A stretch of DNA of 64,000 nt, taken from the NCBI GenBank assembly GCA_910580195.1, contig CAJTWA010000001.1, positions 130,646 through 194,645 on the forward strand, written 5' to 3'. The DNA comes from an uncultured Lachnospiraceae bacterium. Lineage in GTDB: Bacteria > Bacillota > Clostridia > Lachnospirales > Lachnospiraceae. Below the pieces are notes generated by a model. That model was not told where the DNA came from and did not search any database. It saw nothing but the letters and a program-made list of their open reading frames with translations. Shown piece after piece: positions 18,585 to 28,400 of the stretch; within the stretch, counting starts at the first letter, position 1, and the number at the start of each line of letters is the position of its first letter. The position numbers and the translations under genes are program-made.

Positions 18585-19682
18585 ATGGCAGGTATTTTAA
18601 TCAGCCCAAGCAAATATGTGCAGGGCGCAGGGGAATTAAAGAAATTGGGGGAATACGCAGAAAAATATGGCAAAAAGGCTTTAGTCCTAATCACATCATC
18701 CGGCTTCAAACGGGTTGGGGAGCTTGTAAAAGGCAGCTTCGACGGGAAAGGGGCGGAAGCTGAATTCAACTACTTTAATGGGGAGTGCAGCAAGACGGAG
18801 ATTAACCGCCTGATTGGGGTAGTGGAGGAACAGGGCTGCGACATGGTAATCGGCATTGGCGGCGGCAAAATCCTAGACACTGCAAAAGCAGTTGCTTACC
18901 ACAAATCCATGCCTGTATTAATTTGCCCCACCATCGCTTCGACAGACGCGCCCTGCAGCGCCCTGTCCGTAATCTACACAGACGAAGGCGTGTTTGAGGA
19001 GTATTTGTTCCTCCCAGCAAACCCAAACCTCGTCCTGATGGACACCGAGGTTATCACAAAATCCCCTGTCCGCTTAACGGTATCCGGCATGGGCGATGCG
19101 CTGGCAACGTATTTTGAGGCAAGGGCATGCAAAAACAGCGGGGCCGCAACCTGTGCCGGAGGCCTTTCCACCTCTGCGGCAATGGCGTTGGCAGAACTTT
19201 GTTTCCAGACGCTGATGGAAGAAGGCGTCAAGGCAAAAATAGCATTAAGCGCAGGTGCATGTACCCCGGCAGTGGAAAAAGTCATTGAAGCAAATACCTT
19301 GTTAAGCGGCATAGGGTTTGAAAGCGGCGGGCTTGCAGGCGCCCATGCCATCCACAACGGGCTGACGGTTTTGGAAGAGTGCCACCACATGTACCACGGG
19401 GAAAAAGTAGCCTTTGGGACAATCACGCAGCTTGTCTTAGAAAACATCCCTTCCGGGGAATTAGAGGATATCATTACATGGTGCATAGAACTGGGGCTGC
19501 CGGTTACCTTAAAGGAATTGGGCGTAGCAGAAGCCACAGACGAGAAGATTATGGCTGTTGCAACTGCCGCATGTGCAGAAACAGACACTTTGCACAATAT
19601 GCCTTTTGAAGTGACTCCGGAAACCGTATGCGCTGCCATCAAGGCTGCTGATGCATATGGGCATTACTACTTAGGGGATTAG
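18585..19682 (+). CDS. gldA: Glycerol dehydrogenase
   Basis: 365 residues. Zinc- and NAD-dependent oxidation of glycerol to dihydroxyacetone (iron-containing alcohol dehydrogenase superfamily). Seen: NAD-binding GIGGGKILDTAKAVAY and PTIASTDAPCSALSV, and zinc ligands in GLAGAHAIHNGLTVLEECHHMYHGEKVAFG (His pairs; abbreviated). The start at ATG 18585 has AGGAGG at 18571-18576. In-frame codons further upstream lie in the structured element and are not coding. Monocistronic, followed by a terminator. Confidence 0.96.
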   Translation: MAGILISPSKYVQGAGELKKLGEYAEKYGKKALVLITSSGFKRVGELVKGSFDGKGAEAEFNYFNGECSKTEINRLIGVVEEQGCDMVIGIGGGKILDTAKAVAYHKSMPVLICPTIASTDAPCSALSVIYTDEGVFEEYLFLPANPNLVLMDTEVITKSPVRLTVSGMGDALATYFEARACKNSGAATCAGGLSTSAAMALAELCFQTLMEEGVKAKIALSAGACTPAVEKVIEANTLLSGIGFESGGLAGAHAIHNGLTVLEECHHMYHGEKVAFGTITQLVLENIPSGELEDIITWCIELGLPVTLKELGVAEATDEKIMAVATAACAETDTLHNMPFEVTPETVCAAIKAADAYGHYYLGD

Positions 19683-19737
19683 GGCAGGAACTATATTTCA
19701 GGAAAGCTTTCCGGTTGTAACAATACCGTTGGGGCAT

Positions 19738-19785
19738 GGGTCCATAACTGTGCGGCTGTACAGTTATGGGCCCGTTTCCTTTCCA
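19738..19785 (+). terminator. Terminator of gldA
   Basis: A 14-bp stem (GGGTCCATAACTGT / ACAGTTATGGGCCC with one U-G pair) is followed by the pyrimidine tract GTTTCCTTTCC. Confidence 0.75.
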
Positions 19786-19874
19786 GTTTCCCCTTGTATT
19801 GGGAAATATGGTCTGCTATAATGAAACTTGAACAAAATATTTTTAACAAAATTAGCAAATATAGGAGGTACATT

Positions 19875-22868
19875 GTGAAAAACATCAGGAGAGGAGTTAG
19901 CCTTGCGCTTGCGCTTGCACTGTGTTTCGAACCGTGCGTGGCACAGGCGTCCGCAGCAGGGCAGCAGGAAACCACAATTCAGGAATTGGAGGCTGAAAGC
20001 CCCAAAGAGGCAGAGGGCAGGAAGGGCAGCATGGAACCTGACGGCGCTGCCTGGGAGGAACTCCAGGAGCTTCCGGAGGAAACGGAAGAAAAGCCAGCCT
20101 ATTCAGAGATTATCGGCGGGACAGGCACGCCCGGGGCAGAAATCCAGCAGGATGATCCGCAGGGAACCGGGGAGCAGGAAGAGGAGGAAGCGCCGGATCC
20201 AGCAGAATTCCTTCCGGACGGCCTGACGCTGGTAAGCGGTGCAGACGCTTTGCTGCCAGCCGTGCAGGGGCTTTCCTATGACGCAGCCAGCGGGCTCTTA
20301 ACATGGCAGCCGGTGGAATTGGCAGAGGAATATCAGGTCAGCGTGACAGACAATGCAACAAAGCAGACGGTAGCAAGCACAAGTTCAAAAACCCCGCAGG
20401 CTTCCCTTGGGGAATTTAATGTGGCAATCGGCCAGCCCTACACAGTGCAGGTGACGGCACGGACGGAGCAGAGGATTACCATAGTTGGGACATCCAAAGG
20501 GGAAGATGCGTCGCTGGCCCAGCAGAGCGACAGCTTTTTTATGGATAACACCCGCGTATGGAGGTTCTACTATAAATTTGTGGAATCACCAGCTTCTGCT
20601 TTGGTTACAGTAATCAGCCCCGCTCATACGAGGACGGTGACAGCCGTTACAGAGATTTCTTGGAAACAGCAGACGGATGGATATTATGAATTTTCCGTGC
20701 TCCCAGTAACGATGCAGGATACGGAATATATCCGGGTGGAGTACTCCAACAATAAGAATTTTAAGAACAGCGGGAAATATTTTGCCTATGAAGCAGAAAA
20801 AGCAGGCGATACCATCCTTGCGTCCGTGCGGGCAGGGGACGGCCATGTGACCCGCGGCTACCACCGTTATGCGTCAAAGGATGCTACATACCGGGCATAC
20901 CTTGGGTATTTTTCGCCGGGCTCCACAGTTTATGTCAGGGCAAGGATTTACAACAAAGGCTACCGCCTGCAGGAGCAGGAAGTAGCGGAGCAGAAATTTT
21001 CCAAATATAAGGTGCTGGCTTACAAAATCCCAGAAATTGAAATGGGCGCCGTAAATACGGTTGTCAGTGCAGGCAGCATTACCCTTAGGCCATCCCTCGA
21101 CGCAGGATGGGTGACTGGCTATGAGTTCCAGAAAAAAGTGGGCAAGAGCTGGGTGAAGCTGGCAAAGCAGACCGGGGACGCTCCCTATGAGGACAGCGGC
21201 CTGAAGGCTGGGGAAACATATGCTTACCGTGTCCGGGGCTATGTATACAACCGGGTGGCAAAGAAAACAGCATATACCAGCTGGCAGAAGGTAAGCGCCC
21301 GCACTTGGGGAAATGCACTGCAGCTAAAGGCAGCGGCAAACGGGGAGGACTCCGTCCGCCTTACATGGAAAAAAGTGAAGGGCTGCGATGGTTATAAAAT
21401 TTACCGCTGCGATACCTTAAGCAGCGGATATACGAAATCAGAAGGGAGCTATATTGAGGATTTCGCAGATTTCACATTGGCGGCAACCATTAAAAATGCA
21501 TCCAAGACAAGCTATACCGACAAGAAGCTCACCCCGGGGAAACAATATCTCTACGTGGTGTGCGCATATTGGGAAAAAGACGGGCAGGACAGCTATTTGC
21601 AGGAGAGTGCAAGCATCCGCCTTTCTGCCAACGAAAAAATGGCATTTACGGAAAGTTCCTATACTTCCGCCGGGAAATATGCCGTAAAATGGAACAAAAT
21701 GACAGGGATCAAAGGGTACAAGGTGCAGAAAAAAGACGCCCAGACAGGCCTTTATAAGCCGTATAAGACCTTGGGCGCTTCTGCTACAAAGTTCACATTC
21801 CCCAAAGTAAAAGCAGGGGCAGCGGAAGTTACCTACCGGATTTTCCCGTACACCAAAAAGAAGGAACTCGCGGCAAACGGGGCAGAATTTACCGTAAGCC
21901 CTACCCTTGGCATGGCAAAAAATGTGAAGGCGCAGGCAGTTTCCAATGGGATCAAAGTTTCATGGAGCAAGGTGAGCGGTGCAGACTATTATGAGGTGTA
22001 CCGCTTAAGCGGGACAGATTACAGCTATGATTCCACCAGCAAGACGTATCAGGTAGATTTGGGGAAGGCAGTCTTAGTGGAAACCGTAAGCCTGCAGACA
22101 GAAAGCGCGCTGAAGGCAAAGCCAATTGACACAAACGTGGCGCCAGACGGGACCATCAGCTATGAATATGAAAATGAGGATGCATATGGGTATGCCGTGG
22201 ACGCTTCCGGCCAGACCGTCCCAGCATTGTTTGATGCGAAAGAAACGGTAATCACTTCAAAAATCACAGGGACCAGCACAACAGACGCTACCGTTACAGT
22301 AAAAGGGCTGGTGCCAAAAACAGAAGAACAGCTTGTGCTCAGCAAAGATACCGGGGCATTCCGGGAGTACGCCAAAGATACCGCCGGGGTGCTTGCTACG
22401 GCAGAAGCAACCCTCCGGGAAGGGCCGAAGAAAGGGACCACATACTATTATGTAGTGCGTGCAGTTGCACAGGGGCAAAATGGCATAGCAAACGCTTACA
22501 GCGTAGGGTTTTCCAAGCCGGCGGGCGCAGTATGCACCTCTGCCAGCGTAAATGCTGCCACGAAAGTGAAGGCAAGGAACACCATGGAAGAATATGCCGT
22601 AATTTCTTATCAGGCAGCAAAAAATGCAGACGGCTATATGATATACCGTTCTGAGAAAAAGAACAGCGGCTATAAGCTCCTCGCCACCACTTCCAAGACG
22701 ATTTACCGGGATGCAACCACAAAATCCGGTAAGACATATTATTACAAAATAGTCGCTTACTGCACCAACGAAAGCGGGGCAAGGGTATATTCCCAGCAGA
22801 CAAAGCCGGTGAAAATCAAGATTAAAAAAGAGGACATTTCCGTGCTGGACCTGATGCTGGAACAATAG
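19875..22868 (+). CDS. Large secreted protein with fibronectin type III-like repeats
   Basis: 997 residues from GTG 19875 (AGGAGG at 19863-19868); in-frame codons before it lack a ribosome site. Signal peptide: basic NIRRG, hydrophobic VSLALALALCFEPC, then AQASA. Residues ~35-115 are Glu-rich and low in complexity. The rest has multiple Fn3-like beta-sandwich units with recurrent W-x-x-V-x-G-x-x-x-Y-x-I/V-Y/Q patterns (VRLTWKKVKGCDGYKIYR, YAVKWNKMTGIKGYKVQK, IKVSWSKVSGADYYEVYR, AVISYQAAKNADGYMIYR). No LPXTG anchor. Such proteins are common on Lachnospiraceae surfaces; adhesion or polysaccharide binding is possible but not shown. Confidence 0.85.
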   Translation: MKNIRRGVSLALALALCFEPCVAQASAAGQQETTIQELEAESPKEAEGRKGSMEPDGAAWEELQELPEETEEKPAYSEIIGGTGTPGAEIQQDDPQGTGEQEEEEAPDPAEFLPDGLTLVSGADALLPAVQGLSYDAASGLLTWQPVELAEEYQVSVTDNATKQTVASTSSKTPQASLGEFNVAIGQPYTVQVTARTEQRITIVGTSKGEDASLAQQSDSFFMDNTRVWRFYYKFVESPASALVTVISPAHTRTVTAVTEISWKQQTDGYYEFSVLPVTMQDTEYIRVEYSNNKNFKNSGKYFAYEAEKAGDTILASVRAGDGHVTRGYHRYASKDATYRAYLGYFSPGSTVYVRARIYNKGYRLQEQEVAEQKFSKYKVLAYKIPEIEMGAVNTVVSAGSITLRPSLDAGWVTGYEFQKKVGKSWVKLAKQTGDAPYEDSGLKAGETYAYRVRGYVYNRVAKKTAYTSWQKVSARTWGNALQLKAAANGEDSVRLTWKKVKGCDGYKIYRCDTLSSGYTKSEGSYIEDFADFTLAATIKNASKTSYTDKKLTPGKQYLYVVCAYWEKDGQDSYLQESASIRLSANEKMAFTESSYTSAGKYAVKWNKMTGIKGYKVQKKDAQTGLYKPYKTLGASATKFTFPKVKAGAAEVTYRIFPYTKKKELAANGAEFTVSPTLGMAKNVKAQAVSNGIKVSWSKVSGADYYEVYRLSGTDYSYDSTSKTYQVDLGKAVLVETVSLQTESALKAKPIDTNVAPDGTISYEYENEDAYGYAVDASGQTVPALFDAKETVITSKITGTSTTDATVTVKGLVPKTEEQLVLSKDTGAFREYAKDTAGVLATAEATLREGPKKGTTYYYVVRAVAQGQNGIANAYSVGFSKPAGAVCTSASVNAATKVKARNTMEEYAVISYQAAKNADGYMIYRSEKKNSGYKLLATTSKTIYRDATTKSGKTYYYKIVAYCTNESGARVYSQQTKPVKIKIKKEDISVLDLMLEQ

Positions 22869-22916
22869 ATGTCCGGGCAGCATGATAAGTGATGATGCAT
22901 CATAGGAGGTTTTTTC

Positions 22917-23423
22917 ATGGAAGGTGAAAATAACATGTTTGGCAATGAGCCGCAAGAAAAGCAGCCAGAAAGCCAGCAGGGTTCCGGGCAGCAGGGCTAC
23001 AGCCAGCAGGAAGGCTACGGCGGGCAGCCGGGCTATAACGGACAAGGGTATGGCGGCCAGCAGGATTATAATGGGCAGCCCAATTATAACGGCCAGCAAG
23101 GCTACAACCAGTACTATGGGCCGGATTACAGGCCGCCCAGCATGGGCTTTGGGATAGCATCCATGGTCTGCGGGATTTTCGCGCTGGTTACTTGCTGCCT
23201 GTGGTGCACCTGCGTACCGCTGGCGGTGGTTTCCATCGTGCTTGGCATTTTGCAGATCCAGAAAAAGGCCGGAAAAGGGATGGCAATTGCAGGCATTGTG
23301 TGTTCCTCTATCGCGCTGGTCCTGTTGATTGCCGTTACCGTATGGGGCAATTACCTGAAAAGTTCAGGGCTGTTTGATGAAATTATGTGGGAATATATGC
23401 GGCAGATTGAGGGGATGCAGTAA
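22917..23423 (+). CDS. DUF4190-like membrane protein with Gln/Gly/Tyr-rich N-terminus
   Basis: 168 residues with ATAGGAGG before the ATG. Residues ~15-75 are Gln/Gly/Tyr/Asn-rich in short repeats (QQGYSQQEGYGGQPGYNG and similar). Two membrane segments follow: GFGIASMVCGIFALVTCCLW...VPLAVVSIVLGI and GMAIAGIVCSSIALVLLIAV (abbreviated), matching the DUF4190 pattern in which a disordered head precedes two helices. Function unknown. It directly follows the secreted Fn3 protein and may be cotranscribed, since no terminator is visible in the 48 bases between them. Confidence 0.75.
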   Translation: MEGENNMFGNEPQEKQPESQQGSGQQGYSQQEGYGGQPGYNGQGYGGQQDYNGQPNYNGQQGYNQYYGPDYRPPSMGFGIASMVCGIFALVTCCLWCTCVPLAVVSIVLGILQIQKKAGKGMAIAGIVCSSIALVLLIAVTVWGNYLKSSGLFDEIMWEYMRQIEGMQ

Positions 23424-23503
23424 ATTGTGCTGACCCTTTTGGTGACACATTACTGCGTACTGTCCCTGTTCCAGAGCGCTGCAAGCAGCGGGTGTTAGGC
23501 CCG

Positions 23504-23546
23504 TGAAAGAAAAAGCCGTGCGGCTAATTTCATATGGCCGCGCGGC
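23504..23546 (-). terminator. Possible terminator of the HipA-like gene
   Basis: On the minus strand GCCGCGCGGC / GCCGCACGGC (one C-A mismatch) is followed by TTTTTCTTTC. The mismatch makes the call tentative. Confidence 0.45.
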
Positions 23547-23553
23547 AAAGCTA

Positions 23554-23633
23554 AAGGAACGGTCCAGGAATAACTTTACAATCCGAAACTGTGTGCTTTA
23601 CTAAGGAACGGTCCAGGAATAACTTTACAATCC
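23554..23633. repeat. 31-bp direct repeat pair
   Basis: Two identical 31-base units (23554-23584 and 23603-23633, starting AAGGAACGGTCCAGGAATAA) are separated by 18 bases, between two convergent genes. No function seen. Confidence 0.9.
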
Positions 23634-23662
23634 TGAACATCCCTTAGCATAGGCGTACAGTT

Positions 23663-25102
23663 TTATTGAAATTCATTTCTTATTATGCAAATTTCTGCAT
23701 ATAAATTTCCAAATAGCGCAGATTCCGCGGCAAGCTCTAAAAAAGGCCTTTCTATGCCGTTTTTCTCACAGGAAATTTCCATGGTGCCAAGGTGGATGGC
23801 AATATCCGTAAAGCCCTCTTTTTCATGGATGGTAGCGAGGACAGATACATGGTTGTCTTCCTCAATTTCTTCCATGACAGCGGAAAGCCCATGGAGTTCT
23901 TTCAGCCTGCTTATCAGGGCAGAAGCCTTTTTCAGTTCCTCCGTATTATCGAAAACGGCCGTTTCCTGAAGGGTATTTTTCAGGGGGGCTTTTGGGATAA
24001 AGACGTCTTTTGTGCAGAGTTTTTCATTTTTGAGCAGGGCACGGATTTGCTGCCCGACGAGCTGTTCCATCTTTTCTACCCGCCATGGAGCAAACTCTTT
24101 GTTTCCACGGAAGGAAAACTGGAATCCCTGCAGGTTGATGAGTTCCCGCCGGATGGCAGGGGTAAGGAGTTCCTGCCCAATCCTTGTGAAATCATCCCCG
24201 ATTTTTGGCCCATAATCCAAAAGTTTTGTGCCGATGTCGTTAAATTCTTCTTTTTCCACATAAGGGAGCATAGACAAGTTGAAATCAAAATTAGGGGCAA
24301 TCCCAAGGATTTCCTGCGTTTCATTTTTCACAAGGACGCCCATATTGCCAAGGTGCCTGTCAACATTAAAGGTGACGGCGTCTAAGACAACCATTCTCTG
24401 GAATTCTTCAAGGCATCCTAATTTATGGAAAAAATCCAGCAGCCCGTCCGTTGTGGTATGGCGGCTTACCAGCTTACGCAATGGCACAAAGCCAATCTCT
24501 TCATTGGTAAAGGATTTGCATTTTGTTGCAGTTTCTTTGTGGAGCTTTACGACAGAATATTGGACGCTTTTGGGGTCTGCCTGATGGATAAGCTCAGACG
24601 CAAGGGCTTCGCAGTAGGGTTCCAGCCCGGCGTTGGATGCCCCGGAAATCCCCCTTTTGTAAAGGTAAATTTCCCCATCCTCCCTCCGCCAGCATTTGCG
24701 GAAGGAACCGTCCGTGGTAAGCTCTGGGGAGGTGCTGCTCATTTTTATGCCATACAGCCCAAGGCCTTCAAAGGCAAGCCGTGAAATTGTGCCGTTGAAT
24801 TCATTCCGGTAAAAAGAAATGCCGTCCCATGACAAATTTTCCCCTTCTTCCTTTACCCAGAAGGAATCGTTGATGGAGGCGGCATGGGTGATGCGGATAA
24901 ACCCTTCCGTGGTCTGGCATCCGCAGTCCATCATAAGCTGTTTTAAGTGGCGGTTGTGCTTAAATGCTTTCCGGTCTTCCAGCCAACTGTTGATTTCAAA
25001 ATCCCCAATGGGGAGGGGGGCTGATATGTGGGAAAGTTCCCATCTCCCAGCCCTGTTGGTAATCTGTGCCGTGACAGTATCTTTATTCATGAAGTAGTAC
25101 AT
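23663..25102 (-). CDS. HipA-like Ser/Thr kinase domain protein, unaccompanied
   Basis: 479 residues. The C-terminal HipA kinase signature is visible: catalytic loop FNVDRHLGNMGV (Asp, His, Asn) and metal-binding APNFDFN, with a lysine-containing strand GEIYLYKRG and substrate region FVPLRKLV. HipA-family kinases phosphorylate proteins such as glutamyl-tRNA synthetase and cause growth arrest when not held by a HipB antitoxin. No HTH antitoxin gene lies next to it, and the ~50-residue N-terminal HipA domain is not obvious, so it may be a CtkA-type stand-alone kinase. AAAGGAG lies before ATG 25102. Confidence 0.75.
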   Translation of the reverse strand: MYYFMNKDTVTAQITNRAGRWELSHISAPLPIGDFEINSWLEDRKAFKHNRHLKQLMMDCGCQTTEGFIRITHAASINDSFWVKEEGENLSWDGISFYRNEFNGTISRLAFEGLGLYGIKMSSTSPELTTDGSFRKCWRREDGEIYLYKRGISGASNAGLEPYCEALASELIHQADPKSVQYSVVKLHKETATKCKSFTNEEIGFVPLRKLVSRHTTTDGLLDFFHKLGCLEEFQRMVVLDAVTFNVDRHLGNMGVLVKNETQEILGIAPNFDFNLSMLPYVEKEEFNDIGTKLLDYGPKIGDDFTRIGQELLTPAIRRELINLQGFQFSFRGNKEFAPWRVEKMEQLVGQQIRALLKNEKLCTKDVFIPKAPLKNTLQETAVFDNTEELKKASALISRLKELHGLSAVMEEIEEDNHVSVLATIHEKEGFTDIAIHLGTMEISCEKNGIERPFLELAAESALFGNLYAEICIIRNEFQ

Positions 25103-25286
25103 AGGTTAGGCTCCTTTAAAAAATAGTTTCCAATCCAGCAGCCAAATGTTTCTTTTTCTATCTTAACGCACCTAAAACCATAGGGCAAGGAAAATCTGGC
25201 GGAATATAGCATTTTCTATGGCTGCCCATATTGGAATAAAGTAGGAAAAATAGGTGGTTTCCACAGAAAATGTTCCATTTCCCACC

Positions 25287-25315
25287 TTGACAAGAAGAAC
25301 CCCAAGATTTATAAT
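25287..25315 (+). promoter_or_regulatory. Consensus sigma-A promoter of ileS
   Basis: TTGACA (25287-25292), a 17-base spacer and TATAAT (25310-25315): a perfect consensus. The predicted start near 25322 gives a ~120-base leader. The upstream part 25103-25286 holds nothing else recognised. Confidence 0.92.
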
Positions 25316-25361
25316 GGGTACAGTTTTAGGGAATAAGATATTAGGAAGACGATTATGTGAC

Positions 25362-25411
25362 AGGCGGTAACGATGCATGGCTTCGTCCTTTTGCAGGATG
25401 AAGCCTTTTCT
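25362..25411 (+). terminator. Leader terminator (attenuator) of ileS with T-box-like remnant
   Basis: The stem GGCTTCGTCC (25379-25388) / GGATGAAGCC (25396-25405) is followed by TTTTCT, 33 bases before the ileS start and inside its leader. Just before it is AGGCGGTAACG (25362-25372), which resembles the T-box core AGGGTGGNACCGCG but imperfectly. A full Stem I was not recognised, so regulation by tRNA-Ile is inferred only. Confidence 0.6.
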
Positions 25412-25443
25412 ATGCCACATGTTTCGAAAGGAGAAATTGGCTT

Positions 25444-28400
25444 ATGTACAGCAAAGTTGAAACCAACATGAACTTTGTGGAAAGAGAGAAGCAGACAGAA
25501 CAGTTCTGGAAAGACCATGGCATCTTCAAGAAGAGCATGGAAAACCGGAAAGAAGGGGAAACCTACACCTTCTATGACGGCCCCCCAACGGCCAATGGGA
25601 AACCCCATATCGGCCATGTGCTGACCCGCGTCATCAAGGACATGATCCCAAGGTACCAGACCATGAAGGGGAAAATGGTGCCCCGGAAGGCAGGCTGGGA
25701 TACCCACGGGCTCCCGGTGGAGCTGGAAGTAGAGAAACTTTTGGGCTTGGACGGGAAAGAGCAGATTGAAGAATACGGCTTAGAGCCATTTATAGATAAA
25801 TGCAAGGAAAGCGTCTGGAAATACAAGGGCATGTGGGAGGATTTCTCCGGCACCGTAGGGTTCTGGGCAGACATGGAGAACCCTTACGTGACGTACCACA
25901 ATGATTTCATTGAATCCGAATGGTGGGCGTTAAAGGAAATCTGGAACCGGAAACTTTTGTATAAAGGCTTTAAAATCGTGCCTTACTGCCCGCGCTGCGG
26001 GACCCCTCTTTCCGCGCAGGAAGTGGCCCAGGGGTATAAGACGGTAAAGGAACGCTCCGCCATTGTCCGCTTTCAGGCCGTAGGGGAGGACGCTTATTTC
26101 CTGGCATGGACCACCACACCCTGGACCCTGCCTTCCAACTTAGCCCTCTGCGTAAACCCAGAGGAAACCTACTGCAAAATCAAGGCAGCGGACGGGTATA
26201 CCTATTACATGGCAGAAGCGCTGCTGGAAAAAGTCATGGGGACGCTTCTTTCCAAGGAACAGCAGGAGCAAGGCGTGAAAGCCTACGAAATCTTGGAAAC
26301 CTACAAGGGCACAGATTTGGAATACCGGGAATATGAGCCCTTATACGAAGGGGCAAAGGCAGCAGCCGAAAAACAGCAGAAAAAGGCGCATTTTGTTACC
26401 TGCGACTCCTATGTTACTATGACGGACGGTACGGGGATTGTCCATATTGCCCCTGCTTTTGGTGAGGACGACTCCAAAGTTGGGCGCAAATACAACCTGC
26501 CGTTTGTACAGTTTGTCAATGGGAAAGGGGAGCTGATGGAAGGGGCGCCCTTCGCCGGGACCTTCTGCAAGAAGGCAGACCCCATGATTTTACAGGATTT
26601 GGAAGACCGGGGCTTATTGTTTGACGCGCCGAAGTTTGAGCATGAATACCCCCATTGCTGGCGCTGCGACACCCCATTGATTTATTATGCAAGGGAATCT
26701 TGGTTCATCAAGATGACCGAGGTGAAGGAGGATTTAATCCGCAACAACAACACCATCAACTGGATTCCGGAAAGCATTGGGAAAGGGCGGTTCGGGGACT
26801 GGCTGGAAAATGTGCAGGACTGGGGCATTTCAAGGAACCGCTATTGGGGCACGCCTTTAAATATCTGGGAATGTGGGTGCGGCCATATGCACTCCGTCGG
26901 CAGCATTGCCGAGTTAAAGGAGCTGTCGGAAAACTGCCCGGAAGAGATTGAGCTGCACCGCCCGTTTATTGACGCAGTCACCATCAAGTGCCCAAAATGC
27001 GGCAAGGAAATGCACCGGGTGCCGGAAGTCATTGACTGCTGGTTTGATTCCGGGGCAATGCCTTTTGCACAGCACCATTATCCCTTTGAGAATAAAGAAC
27101 TTTTTGAGCAGCAGTTCCCGGCGGATTTTATTTCCGAGGCGGTAGACCAGACGAGGGGATGGTTTTATTCCCTGCTGGCAGAGTCTACCCTGCTGTTCAA
27201 CAAAGCCCCCTATGAAAACGTCATTGTGCTGGGCCATGTACAGGATGAAAACGGCCAGAAAATGAGCAAATCCAAGGGAAATGCCATTGACCCCTTCGAG
27301 GCTTTGGAAACCTACGGGGCAGACGCCATCCGCTGGTATTTTTACACCAATTCCGCGCCGTGGCTGCCGAACCGGTTCCATGGGAAAGCCGTGCAGGAAG
27401 GCCAGCGGAAATTTATGGGGACCTTGTGGAATACCTATGCATTTTTCGTGCTGTATGCCAACATTGACCAATTTGACGCAACCAAATATGCATTGGAATA
27501 TGGGAAATTATCCGTGATGGACCAGTGGCTCCTGTCCAAACTGAACACCATGGTAGCGCAGGTAGACAGCCACCTTGGCAATTACCGCATCCCAGAAGCT
27601 GCAAGGGCTTTGCAGGAGTTTGTGGAGGATATGAGCAACTGGTATGTCCGGAGGAGCCGGGAGCGGTTCTGGGCAAAAGGCATGGAGCAGGACAAAATCA
27701 ACGCTTATATGTCCCTGTACACGGCCCTGGTAACAGTGAGCAAGGCAGCCGCACCCATGATTCCTTTTATGGCAGAGGACATTTACCGGAACCTTGTGTG
27801 CAGCATTGACAAATCTGCGCCGGAAAGCGTGCACCTGTGCGATTTCCCTGTGGCAGATGCGTCCATGGAAAACAAGGAACTGGAAAAAAACATGGATGCC
27901 GTGCTGAAAATCGTAGTCATGGGCCGGGCATGCCGCAACAGCGCAAACATCAAGAACCGCCAGCCCATTGGGGATATGTTTGTAAAAGCGCCATTTGAAC
28001 TCCCGGAATTGTTTGCGGGCATCATCAAAGACGAGCTGAACGTCAAGAAAGTATCATTTACCGAGGATGTCAGCAGCTTTACGGACTATACCTTTAAGCC
28101 CCAGCTGCGCACCGTAGGGCCAAAATACGGCAAGTTCCTAAAGCAGATCCAGCAGGCCCTGGCAGGCCTTAACGGCAATAAAGCCATGGCGGAACTGAAA
28201 GCGAAAGGGAGCATTACCCTTGACAGCGTAAATGAAGGCGTTGTATTATGTGAAGAGGACCTTCTTATTACAATGACACAGCAGGAAGGCTATGTGACGG
28301 AAGGCGACAATGAGGTAACCGTGGTGCTGGATACCAATTTGACGCCGGAACTGGTCCAGGAAGGGTTTGTCCGGGAGCTAATCAGTAAAATCCAGACCAT

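Noticed and set aside
19794..19874. Longer start for the Fn3 protein
   Set aside because: The AGGAGG at 19863 and the signal peptide place the start at GTG 19875; the extension has no ribosome site.
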